Shown in pieces: positions 63,874-64,000 of a DNA stretch of 64,000 nt. Made by a program: the position numbers and the translations under genes. How positions within the stretch are numbered: position 1 is the first letter of the stretch; each line of letters begins with the position of its first letter. The DNA comes from Sphingomonadaceae bacterium. Lineage in GTDB: Bacteria; Pseudomonadota; Alphaproteobacteria; Sphingomonadales; Sphingomonadaceae. The notes under the pieces were generated by a model, which saw nothing but the letters and a program-made list of their open reading frames with translations, was not told the DNA's origin and ran no database searches. The DNA is taken from NCBI GenBank assembly GCA_020850455.1, contig JADZEQ010000012.1, forward strand, positions 53,369 through 117,368, read 5' to 3'.

Positions 63874-64000
63874 GCGGAATCAGCAAATGCCCGGGGGGCA
63901 TTTGCCCGCTTTACTCGGTGAGCGACAGCGAACCGCACCGGGCGGAATCAGCAAATGCCCGGGGGGCATTTGCCCGCTTTACTCGGTGAGCGACAGCGAA
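63874..64000 (+). repeat. Tandem 68-bp palindromic repeats after guaA, cut by the window edge
   Basis: A 59-base unit occurs twice with identical sequence (63874-63932 and 63942-64000), separated by the nine bases CCGCACCGG, giving a period of 68. Each unit contains a perfect 10-bp stem, GCAAATGCCC and GGGCATTTGC, around three G. The second copy runs to the last base, so the array may continue. It has the form of a repetitive extragenic palindrome (REP/BIME type). No T-run follows the stem, so it is not a classic terminator. Confidence 0.85.

Noticed and set aside
63874..64000. CRISPR array
   Set aside because: The two copies differ from a CRISPR: the unit is 59 bases with a nine-base constant gap, and there are no variable spacers or cas genes.

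Overview
The window is chromosomal DNA of an alphaproteobacterium, most likely a sphingomonad (order Sphingomonadales). The reasons are the high G+C content, the gene set (RNase E with a large acidic insert in its S1 region, a TorF-type putative porin, IalB, an MlaE-F-D operon with an auxiliary lipoprotein) and the order rne - cell-wall amidase - PBP1A - prfB. No ribosomal RNA, insertion sequence, integrase or CRISPR array is visible. One tRNA gene (Arg, anticodon TCT) is present. Most of the window is densely packed housekeeping sequence with many 1-4 bp start/stop overlaps.

Layout. 0-5 kb (minus strand): the 5' end of an unidentified gene, a BepA-like M48 protease, a tiny secreted repeat protein and RNase E. 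5.3-11.2 kb (plus): amidase, PBP1A, release factor 2 and a lipoprotein methyltransferase. 11-17 kb: enoyl-CoA hydratase, purC, several unknown small or membrane proteins around a Fur-like site, a membrane/AhpD-like fusion, and ispG. 17-24 kb: porin, lldD-rlmN, ialB-phosphoglycerate-mutase-like, dnaN, and a PQQ-type sugar dehydrogenase. 24-30 kb: small unknowns, rarD, pyrC, ygfZ with two coupled envelope genes, and a cytosolic amidase. 30-34.5 kb: the phospholipid-transport operon mlaE-mlaF-mlaD-lipoprotein with an SDR at its end. 34.5-40.5 kb: PLP trans-sulfuration enzyme, MHS-family transporter, pgeF, GNAT, midA and lgt. 40.5-48.5 kb: acyl-CoA synthetase, S46 and S9 peptidases flanking argG, and dps. 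48.6-51.7 kb: argD-argF-hslO. 52.4-54.8 kb: queC-queE (queuosine), a lipoprotein and lipB. 54.9-58 kb: a membrane protein, then a lower-G+C PP2C phosphatase/Ser-Thr kinase pair packed against the 3' end of tRNA-Arg. 58-64 kb: queuosine-precursor transporter, purS-purQ, a CorC-like protein, a secreted Tyr/Arg-rich protein and guaA. The window ends in a tandem 68-bp palindromic repeat.

Main themes are nucleotide supply (purC, purS, purQ, guaA, pyrC), arginine synthesis (argG, argD, argF), envelope building and quality control (amidases, PBP1A, Lgt, BepA-like protease, Mla) and tRNA/rRNA modification (queC, queE, YhhQ, rlmN). The most transfer-like segment is the kinase/phosphatase cassette behind tRNA-Arg. 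Other points worth checking are a candidate small RNA before queC, a terminator placed directly before the argD ribosome-binding site, hairpins that could mask two translation starts, and the 68-bp repeats.
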